Source: JAXLYX01 sp046351215 (lineage in GTDB: Bacteria > Myxococcota_A > Polyangia > Polyangiales > Houyiibacteriaceae). Taken from it: a DNA stretch of 64,000 nt. Below are positions 36,308-44,915 of the stretch, piece by piece; positions within the stretch are counted from its first letter, which is position 1; each line of letters starts with the position of its first letter. Location of the stretch: the NCBI GenBank assembly GCA_046351215.1, contig JAXLYX010000013.1:175888-239887 (forward strand), read 5' to 3'. The notes below the pieces were generated by a model that was given only the letters and a program-made list of their open reading frames with translations, had not been told where the DNA came from and did no database searches. A program made the translations under genes and the position numbers.

Positions 36308-37291
36308 TTAGCGGCCGTACGCGAGATCGACGAGAAGCTCCTCGTCGTCGAGCCCGCGGAACGGAGGCGGCGCGCTCGAGACGACGCGACCGAGCTTCCG
36401 CGGCCGCCCGCCGGTGCCGAGCGATTCCTCGAAGAAGCCGAGGATCTCGGACCACACGCTCGTGTCGTGCCGGCTGCGGAAGAAGCCGAAGTGGCCGAAC
36501 GCGTCCACCCCGAGATCGTCGGGGGTGAACCGAACGTGCTCGAGCCGCGCGGCCCGATGCCGCTCGATCAACCACTCGACGTTCGCGAGCGGCGCGAAGG
36601 CGTCGTCGGTGACGCTGAGCGCGAGCAGCCGCCCTTCCCAGCGCGCGAGCCGCTCGCCGAGCTCCGGATGATCGTCGAGGTAGTAGCGCGGGGTCTTGCA
36701 CCAGCGCGCCCACTCGCTCACCACGCCCTTCGGCATGTCGACGCCGAGGCCGGCCGACGCGGGCAGATAGCCGAGCGTCCCCGTGAGCGAAGGCATCAGC
36801 ACGAACCAGTTCAGGAACATCTTCGGCCGCGTGTTCCACGGGAACGTGGCCCAGTAGCCCCGCTGCGCGCCGGCCGTCGCGATCGCCACGGGCGCGGGAA
36901 CGCCCTCGAGCGCGGCCGCGATCTGCCCACCGAAGCTGTGCCCGACCGCGAAGAAGGGGACCTCGCGCTTCGTCGCGTGCAGCGTGCGCACCGCCGCCGG
37001 CGCGTCGAGCGAGAGCCAATCCGTCATCGTCGCCGGATCCTCGCGCGGATCGGCGAGCGCCGAGCCACCGACGCCGCGGTAGTCGTAGATCAGCGTCTCG
37101 AAGCCGCGCGCCGCCGCCGCCTTCGCGAAGGGCACGTAGTGGCCGCGGGGGACCGCAGTCGCTCCGTGGATCACGAGCTTCGCCCGCACCTTGCCGAGCG
37201 GGCGCACGAAGTCGCCCTCGAGCCTGCGCCCGTCGGCCGCGTGGAACGTCACGTTCTCGATCGTCGCCGGATCCTGCGAAAGGGATGCCAT
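36308..37291 (-). CDS. Alpha/beta hydrolase
   Basis: 327 residues from the ATG at 37291 (AGGAGG seven bases upstream; the open frame before it looks non-coding). Serine hydrolase fold: oxyanion strand LVIHGATAVPRGHYVPFA, FETLIYDYRGVGGS, the nucleophile elbow VGHSFGGQ (about residue 118), an Asp in SVTDDAFAP, and the catalytic His in DAFGHFGFFR. Substrate unknown. First gene of the minus-strand operon with LysR, nitroreductase-type and acyl-CoA synthetase genes, suggesting breakdown of an ester or acyl compound. Confidence 0.88.
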   Translation of the reverse strand: MASLSQDPATIENVTFHAADGRRLEGDFVRPLGKVRAKLVIHGATAVPRGHYVPFAKAAAARGFETLIYDYRGVGGSALADPREDPATMTDWLSLDAPAAVRTLHATKREVPFFAVGHSFGGQIAAALEGVPAPVAIATAGAQRGYWATFPWNTRPKMFLNWFVLMPSLTGTLGYLPASAGLGVDMPKGVVSEWARWCKTPRYYLDDHPELGERLARWEGRLLALSVTDDAFAPLANVEWLIERHRAARLEHVRFTPDDLGVDAFGHFGFFRSRHDTSVWSEILGFFEESLGTGGRPRKLGRVVSSAPPPFRGLDDEELLVDLAYGR

Positions 37292-37436
37292 GGGGACCTC
37301 CTCGGGGATCGGGTCGAAGGATCTCCGTCCCCACGGATCCACCGTGCGGTTCCGGGGAGGTTTCTGCCGCAACGAGTTGTGCAGGGGGGGGCTGCAGGAA
37401 TGCAGGGGTCCGCTTTGCGCGCCCCTAGAGCGCATC

Positions 37437-38209
37437 TCACAACCTCCTCAAGAGGATGACGAGGCATGCGAGCTGGACGAAGCCGAGGAAATTCTCGGAC
37501 TTGCACTCCCAGCGCGTGACGATGCGCCGGAACCGCATGAGCCAGGCGAAGAGGCGCTCGATCTTCCAGCGTCGGCGGTAGCGGCGCAGTTGGCGGCCGT
37601 CTTGAGTCTTGCGGCGCTTCGCTCGATTCGGGGCGATGAGCTCGGTGCCGAGCTCGCGGTCGAGCTGCGCGTCGAGCGCGTCGCTGTCGTACGCCTTGTC
37701 GCCGATCAGCTTCTGGGGCGCTTCTTCGATGAAGCGGGCGTCGAGCGTGTCGACGACGAGCTGGCACTCAGCTCGCTCACCACTTGCAACCCAGACGGCG
37801 ACAGGAAGGCCATGGCGGTCTGCCACTGCCATGATCTTGGTCGCCTTGCCGCGGCGAGTGATCCCAACATCAAGGCCCCCCTTTTAGCCCCCGCGTGGGA
37901 GCCATCGATGTACGCCTCGGTCAGGTCCACCTTGCCGCGATCGCGAAGGTCCTCCGCGATCACCGTCAGGAGGCGATGCAGCGTGCCGTCTTCCACCCAC
38001 CGCTGGTACCTACGGTGGCACGTCTGATAGGGCGGATAACGTGCAGGCATGTCCGCCCACGGCGCTCCCGTACGAAGCACCCAGAGCACGCCGTTCAGCA
38101 CGTCGCGAGGGTCGCGATACGGACGGCCGCCCTGCGGCCCGGTTCGATTGCGCTCCTCTTCAGGGAACACGCTCTCGATGGCTTTCCACTGCTCGTCGGT
38201 CAGGTCCAC
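37437..38209 (-). CDS. IS5 family transposase, two frames joined by -1 frameshift
   Basis: The first frame (start 38209) begins MDLTDEQWKAIESVFPEE and carries GGRPYRDPRDVLNGVLWVLRTGAPWADMP and the first catalytic Asp in AYIDGSHAGAKRG. At 37876-37885 the coding strand reads AAAAGGGGGG; a -1 slip leads into GLDVGITRRGKATKIMAVAD and the second frame, with the second Asp in IGDKAYDSD and the Glu in RRRWKIERLFAWLMRFRR. This is the usual two-ORF design of the IS427 group. Without the slip the first frame ends at 37706 with an unrelated tail. Confidence 0.9.
37876..37885 (-). promoter_or_regulatory. Slippery site for transposase frameshift
   Basis: Coding strand A4G6, at the exact point where similarity moves from the first to the second transposase frame. 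A -1 shift restores the conserved sequence. Confidence 0.75.
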
Positions 38210-38306
38210 GACGACCGTAGATCAGATTCGCGCGGCTCTGTCGATCCCCTTCCCGAAATCCGATCGAGTCTCGCGGACTTACGGTCGACCGGTTATGAGA
38301 TGCGTT

Positions 38307-38744
38307 CTAGTCCTGCACGTCCGCTCGGCGCGCGAAGAACGGCCCCACCTCGTCCTCGTGGGTGATCACGAAGGCCCACGCGAGGTCGGCCGCGGCGAGG
38401 TAGAGGTCGCCCTCGCACGCGCGCTTCCAATCCGCGAAGGCCAGCGACCCCGTGCCGTCGCACTCGAGGACGGGGGGCCCGCCGAGCGCTTCGCAGATGC
38501 AGAGCTGCGATCGATCCGAGGCCTCGAACGCCGCGATCGCCTCGGCGCCGTGGAGCGCTCCCGCGAGCCCGTGGCTGAACACGTGCCAGTCGGTATCGCG
38601 CAGCGCTCCCGACCACTCGTCGCACGAGGGCGCGAACGCCTTGCGCCACTCGCGCTGGTACGCCCAGACCTCGCGCTTCGATCGCAGGACGCGACGAATC
38701 GCTCCGAGATCCACGAGACGGAGTTCGAGATCGTTCATCGACAC
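38307..38744 (-). CDS. DUF4275-like protein
   Basis: 145 residues. Pattern fits DUF4275: a basic N-terminal helix, WHVFSHGLAGALHGAEAIAAFEA, then CICEALGGPPVLECDGTGSLAFADWKRAC and the closing DLAWAFVITHEDEVGPFFARR. Its stop codon (TAG) lies in the tip of the IS5 element, so the insertion may have changed the last few residues (DVQD). ATG at 38744; a second ATG six bases on is an alternative. Nine bases separate it from the small gene upstream. Function unknown. Confidence 0.75.
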   Translation of the reverse strand: MSMNDLELRLVDLGAIRRVLRSKREVWAYQREWRKAFAPSCDEWSGALRDTDWHVFSHGLAGALHGAEAIAAFEASDRSQLCICEALGGPPVLECDGTGSLAFADWKRACEGDLYLAAADLAWAFVITHEDEVGPFFARRADVQD

Positions 38745-38753
38745 GGCGGGAAT

Positions 38754-38906
38754 CTACTCGAAGAAGACCCCTCGGCGGTTCGTCCCGAACCCCTTCGCCC
38801 TCGGCCCCGTCGCCTCGAGGACGTAGTCCCCTCCGTTCGGGGGCAGGGGCTCGCCGGACGCGATCACGCGCCAGAGCACAGCCAGAATTCGCCGGAATCT
38901 CCACAT
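38754..38906 (-). CDS. Small hypothetical protein, 50 residues
   Basis: From ATG at 38906: a basic amphipathic N-terminus (WRFRRILAVLWRVIAS) followed by GEPLPPNGGDYVLEATGPRAKGFGTNRRG. AGG stands about ten bases upstream. It ends nine bases before the DUF4275 gene, on the same strand, and is divergent from the DUF4242 gene. No family recognised, but composition and placement support a real gene. Confidence 0.5.
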   Translation of the reverse strand: MWRFRRILAVLWRVIASGEPLPPNGGDYVLEATGPRAKGFGTNRRGVFFE

Positions 38907-38972
38907 CCGAGGACCTGCGGAAGGGCGACCGGGAAGTCCTACGATGTAGGCGAACGTAGGAGGAGGGACACC

Positions 38973-39245
38973 ATGGAACGCTACGTCATCGAACGGAACA
39001 TGCCGGGCGCGGGGAAGATGAGCAGCGAAGACGCGCACAAGGGAACCGCGCGATCGCTCGAGGTCCTGAAGGATCTCGGTCCGGGCGTCCAATGGGTCGA
39101 GAGCTTCGTGACCGACGACAAGGTCTACTGCGTGTACGTCGCCGACAGTCCGGAGCTCATCCGCAAGCACGCCGAGCTCAGCGGCTTCCCGGCGGACCGG
39201 ATCTCCGCCGTGCGACGAACGATGGATCCGACGACGACGCATTAG
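38973..39245 (+). CDS. DUF4242 protein (nickel-binding SCO4226-like)
   Basis: 90 residues: RYVIERNMPGAGKMSSEDAHKGTARSLEVLKDLGPGVQWVESFVTDDKVYCVYVADSPELIRKHAELSGFPADRISAVRR. This is the full ferredoxin-like DUF4242 domain; a Streptomyces member (SCO4226) binds nickel. Start chosen by AGGAGGG seven bases upstream. Single gene, divergent from the 50-residue gene. Confidence 0.9.
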   Translation: MERYVIERNMPGAGKMSSEDAHKGTARSLEVLKDLGPGVQWVESFVTDDKVYCVYVADSPELIRKHAELSGFPADRISAVRRTMDPTTTH

Positions 39246-39270
39246 ACGCGCGTCGACGCCAGAGCCGCCC

Positions 39271-40425
39271 TCAGAACCGCGTCCCCACCCGCACCTCGCC
39301 GCCGAGCAGCGCGACGCCGCTGCCGGCCGTGCGGATCGCGAACGAGGGGATGTCGGCCTCGAGCCAGACCTTGTCGGTGACGTGCCACGCGATGGCCGGG
39401 GCCATGCGGAAGAGGAAGCCCGCGCCCTTGTGGCCCGTGACCATGCCGAAGAGTCCGAGCTCGGCCGTCGCGCCGATGTGCAGCTTGAGGTGCTTGAACG
39501 GGCTGAAGAAGTAGGCGGCCCCCGCGAAGAGGTCGACTCCGCCCGCCGCGCCGAAGACGGCGCCGAGGCCCGCGCGGATCTCGAGGCCCGGAGCGACGGC
39601 GTAGCCGAACCGACCGGTGATGTCGGCGACCCCGCCGCCGGTCGCGCCCGTCGGCGGATTCAGGATGCCGTAGATGCCGAGCGAGCCCTGCACCATCATC
39701 CGCTGCGGCCGGCCGTAGCGCTCGCGACCGCTCCAGGCGGCCTGCTCGGCGGCCTCGCGGGCCGCCCGATCACGGGCCTCGGCCTCGGCGCGGGCCCGGG
39801 CCTCGGCCTCCTCGCGCTCGCGAGCGGCCTGGGCCGCGGCGTCCTCCTGGGTCTGGGCGGCGGCCTCGGCCTCACGGGCGACCGCGTCCTGCCCGGCGAA
39901 TTGGGCTCCGTCGGTCCCCATGCCCTGCGGCCTCAGCATCACGCGGAGGACCTCGACGAGGCGCGGCGCCTCGCGCGAGCGACGCACCTCGAATTCGAGC
40001 TCGTCCACCCGGGTCCCGGCCCGCGAGCCGACCCGGAGCTTCAGCACGTAGCTCTTCTCGTCGACCGGGCGGATCGTCGAGACGATCACCCACTCGCAGC
40101 GCTGCATCTCGGCGAGGGCCTGGAATTCGTTGGCGGATTCCGGGATCTCGCGCTCCTCGACGGCCGTGAGGGAGACGCCCTCGCTCATCGGCGTGAAGGA
40201 GAGGGTGTTGAGGGCCTCGTGGATCGCGTCCTCGACCCGGTCCCGCTCGTCGTCGTCGAGGTTGCCGAGGGGCTGCAGGACCAGGGCCCTCTCGGCCTGG
40301 GCGACGGGGGCCGCGCCGACGAGGGCGAGCGTGGCCACCGTGAACGCCAGGGCACGGACGAGGGGCGAGCGCGAACCAGCGTTCACGCGCGCGGCGGATC
40401 GGACGACCGTTTCGGACATGATCAC
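39271..40425 (-). CDS. Secreted coiled-coil/outer-membrane protein
   Basis: 384 residues. A signal peptide (LAFTVATLALVGAAPVAQAE, cleaved near residue 44) leads to an alpha/beta domain with EDAIHEALNTLSFTPM and CEWVIVSTIRPVDEKSYVLKLRVGSR, then an Ala/Glu/Arg coiled coil (about 190-235). The last 140 residues are amphipathic strands (MMVQGSLGIYGILN, ADITGRFGYAVAPGLEIRAGLGAVFG) ending in VGTRF, with the terminal Phe typical of outer-membrane barrels. Probably an envelope protein with periplasmic and barrel parts. Similar layouts are common in Myxococcota but no named family is recognised. Confidence 0.75.
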   Translation of the reverse strand: MIMSETVVRSAARVNAGSRSPLVRALAFTVATLALVGAAPVAQAERALVLQPLGNLDDDERDRVEDAIHEALNTLSFTPMSEGVSLTAVEEREIPESANEFQALAEMQRCEWVIVSTIRPVDEKSYVLKLRVGSRAGTRVDELEFEVRRSREAPRLVEVLRVMLRPQGMGTDGAQFAGQDAVAREAEAAAQTQEDAAAQAAREREEAEARARAEAEARDRAAREAAEQAAWSGRERYGRPQRMMVQGSLGIYGILNPPTGATGGGVADITGRFGYAVAPGLEIRAGLGAVFGAAGGVDLFAGAAYFFSPFKHLKLHIGATAELGLFGMVTGHKGAGFLFRMAPAIAWHVTDKVWLEADIPSFAIRTAGSGVALLGGEVRVGTRF

Positions 40426-40477
40426 GACCTCGGAGCAAGGACCGTGCGAGGCCCCCGATGAACGCGGACTCGGACGA

Positions 40478-40951
40478 TCAGGCGAGCTTCGAGAAGGCCT
40501 CGACGACCTCGGGCGGAGCCTGGACGAGCTCGATGAGGACGCCCGCGCCGCCGATGGGGAACTGCTCGTTGCCCTTCGGATGGATGAAGGTCACGTCGAA
40601 GCCGGCCGCACCCTTGCGGATGCCGCCCGGGGCGAAGCGGACGCCCTGCGCCGTGAGCCACTCGAATGCCTTGTGGATGTCGTCCACCCAGAGGCCCACG
40701 TGGTTGAGCTGCGGCTGGTCGACGCGCGGCTTCTTCTCGGGGTCGAGGGGCTGCATCAGGTCGACCTCGACCTTGAACGGACCCTTTCCGAGGGCCGCGA
40801 TGTCCTCGTCGACGTTCTCGCGCTCGCTCTTGAAGTTCCCCGTCAGCTCGAGGCCGAGGGTGTCGATCCAGAGCTTCTTCAGCTCGCCCTTGTCGAGCGC
40901 GCCGATGGCGATCTGCTGCAGACCGAGGACCTTGAAGGGACGATCGCTCAC
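40478..40951 (-). CDS. VOC family (glyoxalase-like) protein
   Basis: 157 residues from a GTG at 40951, chosen because GGAGG lies just upstream; an ATG at 40972 would add seven residues. Two beta-alpha-beta-beta-beta units: VLGLQQIAIGALDKGELKKLWIDTLGLE and LNHVGLWVDDIHKAFEWLTAQGVRFAPG. Metal ligands in this family are two His and two Glu; H in LNHVGL and E in VLIELVQ fit, Q in QQIA takes the first His position. It may be a glyoxalase I-like or epimerase-like enzyme. Confidence 0.85.
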   Translation of the reverse strand: MSDRPFKVLGLQQIAIGALDKGELKKLWIDTLGLELTGNFKSERENVDEDIAALGKGPFKVEVDLMQPLDPEKKPRVDQPQLNHVGLWVDDIHKAFEWLTAQGVRFAPGGIRKGAAGFDVTFIHPKGNEQFPIGGAGVLIELVQAPPEVVEAFSKLA

Positions 40952-41049
40952 GTTTTCCTCCACCCGGCGCATGCCCTCGACGGGCGCGCCTCCGGCCCGA
41001 CGATAGCCCGGTTGGCCATCCCGTGCACCAAGGGCTACCCTCCGCCGCC

Positions 41050-42024
41050 GTGAAGACGTCTCTCACCGGCATCAAGCCCACGCACGGGCCCCACCTCGGG
41101 AACTACCTCGGCGCCATCCGTCCGGCGCTCGAGCTCCAGGCGGAGTACCGCACGCTCTACTTCATCGCGGACTACCACGCGCTGACGACGGTGCGTGACC
41201 CGAAGGCCCTGCACGAGCACACGCGCGACGTCGCCGCGGTCTGGCTCGCCTCCGGTCTCGATCCCCACCAGACGATCCTCTTCCGCCAGTCGCGCGTGCC
41301 CGAGGTCTTCGAGCTCGGCTGGGTGCTCTCCTGCCTGCTCGCGACCGGCCAGCTCGAGCGCGGCCACGCCTACAAGGACGCGCTCGCGCGCGGCGAGCAT
41401 CCGAACGCCGGCATCTTCAACTACCCCGTCCTGATGGCCGCCGACATCCTGCTCTACGACACGAACGTCGTGCCGATCGGACAGGATCAGAAGCAGCACC
41501 TCGAGCTCTGCCGCGACGTCGCGACGCGCGTGAACCACCTCTACGGCGAGGGCACGCTCGTCGTCCCCGACGCGCTGATCACCGACGCCCCGCTCGTCCC
41601 CGGCCTCGACGGCCAGAAGATGAGCAAGAGCAAGGGCAACGCGATCCCGCTCTTCGCGCCGCCGAAGGAGCTCCGCAAGGCGATCATGAGCATCGTCTCG
41701 GGCTCCGAGCCGCTCGAGGCGCCGAAGGATCCCGACAGCTCGACCGTGTACCTGCTCTTCAAGCAGGTCTCGCCCGAGAAGGCGCCCGCGATGGCCGAGA
41801 AGCTTCGCGCCGGCGGCTACGGCTGGGGCCACGCGAAGCAGGAGCTCTACGAGGCGATCGAGGCCGAGCTCGGCCCGAAGCGCGAGGCCTACGAGTCCTT
41901 CCGCAAGGACGAGGCGAAGCTCGACCTGCTCCTCGACGAAGGCGAGGAGAAGGCCCGCGCGATCGCACGCGAGACGCTCGGCCGGGTGCGCGAGGCGATC
42001 GGCATCGCCTGGAAGCACCGCTAG
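41050..42024 (+). CDS. trpS: Tryptophanyl-tRNA synthetase
   Basis: 324 residues from a GTG at 41050, where family similarity begins. Charges tRNA-Trp in the cytoplasm. Class I signatures: PTHGPHLGNYLG (10-21, the HIGH-like motif) and KMSKSKGN (190-197). Other conserved pieces are YFIADYHALT, MAADILLYDTNVVPIGQDQKQHLELCRDVA. No clear ribosome site is visible, so translation may be weakly led or leaderless. It ends two bases from the convergent membrane-protein gene. Confidence 0.95.
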   Translation: MKTSLTGIKPTHGPHLGNYLGAIRPALELQAEYRTLYFIADYHALTTVRDPKALHEHTRDVAAVWLASGLDPHQTILFRQSRVPEVFELGWVLSCLLATGQLERGHAYKDALARGEHPNAGIFNYPVLMAADILLYDTNVVPIGQDQKQHLELCRDVATRVNHLYGEGTLVVPDALITDAPLVPGLDGQKMSKSKGNAIPLFAPPKELRKAIMSIVSGSEPLEAPKDPDSSTVYLLFKQVSPEKAPAMAEKLRAGGYGWGHAKQELYEAIEAELGPKREAYESFRKDEAKLDLLLDEGEEKARAIARETLGRVREAIGIAWKHR

Positions 42025-42025
42025 G

Positions 42026-42790
42026 TCAGGCGGCCGGCGGAACGAGCGGCGTCTCGGTCGGCGCCGCGGGGGCCACGGGCACCTTCCGCTTCACGTAGGC
42101 CGTGACCGCGCCTCCGACGAGGAGCGTCGCGAGCACGAGATCGAGCACGAGGAGCGTGAGCGCGATCGCGTGCTCGCGGCTCGCGTACGCGCGGAAGGCG
42201 TCGATCGAGCCGGAGAAGAGGATGTCGGCCTCCGAGAGCTTCGGCGCCGAGCCGGCGGCCTCGCCCACGACGACGATCGGATCCTGACGGCGGAGGAACG
42301 AGGTCGTATGACCTCCATAGATCTCGGTGCGCCAGCTCAAGGGCTCGTAGTCGTCGTCGTCGACGATCGCGGTCCCGTCCGTGAGCTCGACCTTGAAGTC
42401 GTCGGGGAGCCGCTCCTCGCAGGACTTCTCGCAGTCGATCAGCGCCACGGCATCGCGCGAGATCACGCCGTTCTGATCGCTGACGTGGCCGATGAGCAGG
42501 ACCTTCTGATCCTCGGGCACGCCGCGGAGCGCCGCCACCTGCCTCACCTCGCGCGCCTCGATCCAGCCCTGGGCCCGATGCGACTTCACGAACGCCACGA
42601 GCGCCGAGGCGAGCAGCACGAGCGCGAGGAACGCCGCGATCCCCGCGAGGCGCGTGCGCTTCGCCTCGGTGTCGGCGCGCGGCCAGAGGAAGCGCAGCGA
42701 GCCGAGCCCGACGAGCACGGCGAGCGGGAGGGTGAGGAAATGGATGATCACGGCTTGGTTATCCGACGTTCGTTTGCGGGAGGCAATCAC
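42026..42790 (-). CDS. Membrane protein with large extracytoplasmic domain
   Basis: Up to 254 residues; a GTG at 42751 would give 241 and place the first helix at the N-terminus. Two N-terminal transmembrane helices (VIIHFLTLPLAVLVGLGSLRFLW and IAAFLALVLLASALVAFV), a soluble domain of about 130 residues with a strand-rich core (KVLLIGHVSDQNGVISRDAVALIDCEKSCEE), then a third helix (HAIALTLLVLDLVLATLLVGGAVTAYV) and a Pro-rich tail. This resembles E3-ligase-like GIDE-domain membrane proteins in layout, but the match is not secure. Function unknown. Confidence 0.65.
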   Translation of the reverse strand: MIASRKRTSDNQAVIIHFLTLPLAVLVGLGSLRFLWPRADTEAKRTRLAGIAAFLALVLLASALVAFVKSHRAQGWIEAREVRQVAALRGVPEDQKVLLIGHVSDQNGVISRDAVALIDCEKSCEERLPDDFKVELTDGTAIVDDDDYEPLSWRTEIYGGHTTSFLRRQDPIVVVGEAAGSAPKLSEADILFSGSIDAFRAYASREHAIALTLLVLDLVLATLLVGGAVTAYVKRKVPVAPAAPTETPLVPPAA

Positions 42791-42834
42791 CGCGTTTTCG
42801 ATGCTACCGTAGGGCGCCTCACATTCGGAAGCCC

Positions 42835-43758
42835 ATGACCATCGCGGAGCACCTGAGCACGTTCGCTGGTTTCGTCGTCACGGACTACGACCCGAAAGTC
42901 GGCATCGCCCAGCCGAAATGCGCCTATCGCATCGCGGAGGGCTGGGAGGCGAAGGTCCCGTTCGACGCCCTGCTCGAGGGCTTCCTGCGCGATCCGCGGG
43001 CGGCCGAGGTCCCGGCGCTCCTGATCGGCACCTGGGGCGAGGTGCTCGACGACGGCATGGACGACATCGTCGCGACCCTGGTCCGGTCGAGCGACCGACT
43101 CCGCTCGCTCGGGGCGATCTTCCTCGGCGAGGTCGTGATGGAGGAGAGCGAGATCTCCTGGATCACGCAGGCCGACGTGACCCCGATCCTGAAGGCCTTC
43201 CCGCGGCTCGAGATCCTGCGCGTGCGCGGCGGCCAGGGCGTGGCCCTCGAGCCGACGACGCATGCCTCCCTGCGCGAGCTCGCATTCGAAGCGGGCGGAC
43301 TGCCGGGCGAGATCGCGAGAGCGGTCGCCGCATCGTCCTTCCCCTCCCTCGAGCACCTCGAGCTCTGGCTCGGCACGGACCAATACGGCGGCACGACGAA
43401 GCTCGCCGATCTCGAGGGCCTCTTGCGGAAGGATCCCTTCCCGACGCTGCGCTACCTCGGCCTGCGGAACAGCGAGATCGTCGGCGAGATCGTCTGGGCG
43501 CTCTCGGGCTCGCCGGTCCTCTCCCATCTCCGCGAGCTCGATCTCTCGATGGGCACCCTGACCGACGAGGAAGCGACCCGGCTGCTCCAGATCCCCGAGC
43601 TGCGGAAGATCGAGACCCTCGACCTCTCCGAGAGCTACCTCACGCCTCCCGTGATCCGCCTGCTCGAAGCGGGCTCTCTCCGGATCGTCGCCGATGGACA
43701 GAGGAAGGCGGACGAGTACCGGGGCAAGTCGTACCGCTACGTCTCCGTCAGCGAATGA
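42835..43758 (+). CDS. STM4015 family leucine-rich-repeat protein
   Basis: 307 residues. Leucine-rich repeats run through the protein, for example FPRLEILRVRGGQ, FPSLEHLELWLG, FPTLRYLGLRNSEIVGEIVWALSGSPVLSHLRELDLSMGTLTDEEATRLLQ and RKIETLDLSESYLT. The N-terminal part has FAGFVVTDYDPKVG typical of the STM4015 family named after the Salmonella locus. The role is unknown; LRRs usually bind proteins. Its TGA overlaps the next ATG, so it opens a five-gene coupled operon STM4015-4014-4013-4012-4011. Confidence 0.9.
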   Translation: MTIAEHLSTFAGFVVTDYDPKVGIAQPKCAYRIAEGWEAKVPFDALLEGFLRDPRAAEVPALLIGTWGEVLDDGMDDIVATLVRSSDRLRSLGAIFLGEVVMEESEISWITQADVTPILKAFPRLEILRVRGGQGVALEPTTHASLRELAFEAGGLPGEIARAVAASSFPSLEHLELWLGTDQYGGTTKLADLEGLLRKDPFPTLRYLGLRNSEIVGEIVWALSGSPVLSHLRELDLSMGTLTDEEATRLLQIPELRKIETLDLSESYLTPPVIRLLEAGSLRIVADGQRKADEYRGKSYRYVSVSE

Positions 43759-44915
43759 GCCCGGCGCGCAGCACCGTGCTGCTCGCCGCCGACGCCGAAG
43801 GGCCTCGCGTCGAGGGCCTGCGTCGAGCGCTCGCCCGATTCGGCGAGCCCGAGGCGCGCGTGCTCTCGTACGGCGAGGTGCTCGACGATCCCCGGCGCCT
43901 GCACGAGGCCCTCGAGGCTCCGTGTTGGCTGAGGCTCGAGTCGCCCGGGAAGAACGAGGCGCTCGAGCTCGCGCTGATCGCGCGCGGCCGCGGGACCCGG
44001 AGCTTCGAGCCGCCGGAGGGGGCGCTCGCTCGCGGTCGTCTGCTCGCACCCGCGGACTTCATGACGGGCTTCCGCACGCTGCTCTCCGACGTGGGCGCCG
44101 CTCTCGCCGCCGTGCCGCACGCCGTGGCGACGAGCCATCCCGACGACGTCGCGCTCTTCTTCGACAAGGGCGCGTGTGCCGAGAGGCTCGGCGAGGCGGG
44201 GATCCCCGTGCCGCCTCCGCTCGCGCACGTGGGCGACTACGCGGACCTGCGGACGAAGATGCGCGAGGCCGGCTGGACGCGCGTCTTCGTGAAGCTCCGC
44301 TCCGGCTCGACGGCCTCGGGCATCGTGGCGCTCGCGACGCGCGGCCCGGACGTCCGCGCGCGGACGACGATCGAGTGGGTCGAGGGGCCCGCGGGCCCGA
44401 TGCGCTTCAACTCGCGACGCCTCGTCGAGACGAGCGACGAGGCCCACGTCGCCCGACTCGTCGATTGGCTGCTCGCCGAAGGGGCCCACGTGGAGCGTTG
44501 GATCCCGAAGGCGACCCTCGGAGGCATGCCCTTCGATCTGCGGGTGGTGGTCGTCGCGGGGAGGGTCACGCACGTCGTCGTGCGGACGAGCCGCGGTCCC
44601 TTCACGAACCTCCAGCTCGGAGGGAAGCGAGCCTCGTTCGAAGAGCTCCGCGCGAGGCTCGGCGAGGCGCGCTGGACCGCGATCGCGGAGACGTGCGAAC
44701 GCGTCGCGGCCCTCTTCCCGAGGACCCTCCACCTCGGCCTCGACGTGATGGTCCCCGCAGGGCTCGAGGGGCATTTCGTGCTCGAGGTGAACGCGTTCGG
44801 CGATCTGCTGCCGGGCCTCGTGGACGCGAGCGGCGATTCGACGTACGACGCCGAGGTGCGCGCGCTCGTCGAGGGGAGGTTCCCCTCCCAGGATCGGTCT
44901 CCATGCACGACATGA
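43755..44915 (+). CDS. STM4014 family ATP-grasp-like protein
   Basis: 386 residues from the ATG at 43755 (ATGA overlap). The order of elements suggests an ATP-grasp ligase: a Rossmann-like N-terminus, the ALFFDKGACAERLGEAGIPVPPPLAHV helix-strand, RVFVKLRSGSTASGIVAL (ATP-binding strand pair), a long linker with RWIPKATLGGMPFDLRVVVVAGRVTHVVVRTS, and the metal-binding end LHLGLDVMV...FVLEVNAFGDLLPG. Such enzymes join a carboxylate to an amine or thiol. The substrate is unknown. Overlaps the next gene by 13 bases. Confidence 0.88.
   Translation: MSPARSTVLLAADAEGPRVEGLRRALARFGEPEARVLSYGEVLDDPRRLHEALEAPCWLRLESPGKNEALELALIARGRGTRSFEPPEGALARGRLLAPADFMTGFRTLLSDVGAALAAVPHAVATSHPDDVALFFDKGACAERLGEAGIPVPPPLAHVGDYADLRTKMREAGWTRVFVKLRSGSTASGIVALATRGPDVRARTTIEWVEGPAGPMRFNSRRLVETSDEAHVARLVDWLLAEGAHVERWIPKATLGGMPFDLRVVVVAGRVTHVVVRTSRGPFTNLQLGGKRASFEELRARLGEARWTAIAETCERVAALFPRTLHLGLDVMVPAGLEGHFVLEVNAFGDLLPGLVDASGDSTYDAEVRALVEGRFPSQDRSPCTT

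Larger units (their letters stand above)
37425..38310 (-). mobile_element. IS5 family element (IS427-like)
   Basis: Ends carry inverted repeats: ctagagcgcatctcacaacc (37425-37444) and, on the other strand from 38310, ctagaacgcatctcataacc, differing at two positions. CTAG or TA at both tips is probably the duplicated target. One transposase gene in two frames. The right tip directly supplies the stop codon of the DUF4275 gene. A 16-base copy of this tip also lies at 16037. Confidence 0.9.

Noticed and set aside
33321..37334. One 1337-codon minus-strand frame read as a giant protein
   Set aside because: Only its last 549 codons (from 34970) match a family; the upstream part is antisense-frame noise over the nitroreductase, LysR and hydrolase genes.
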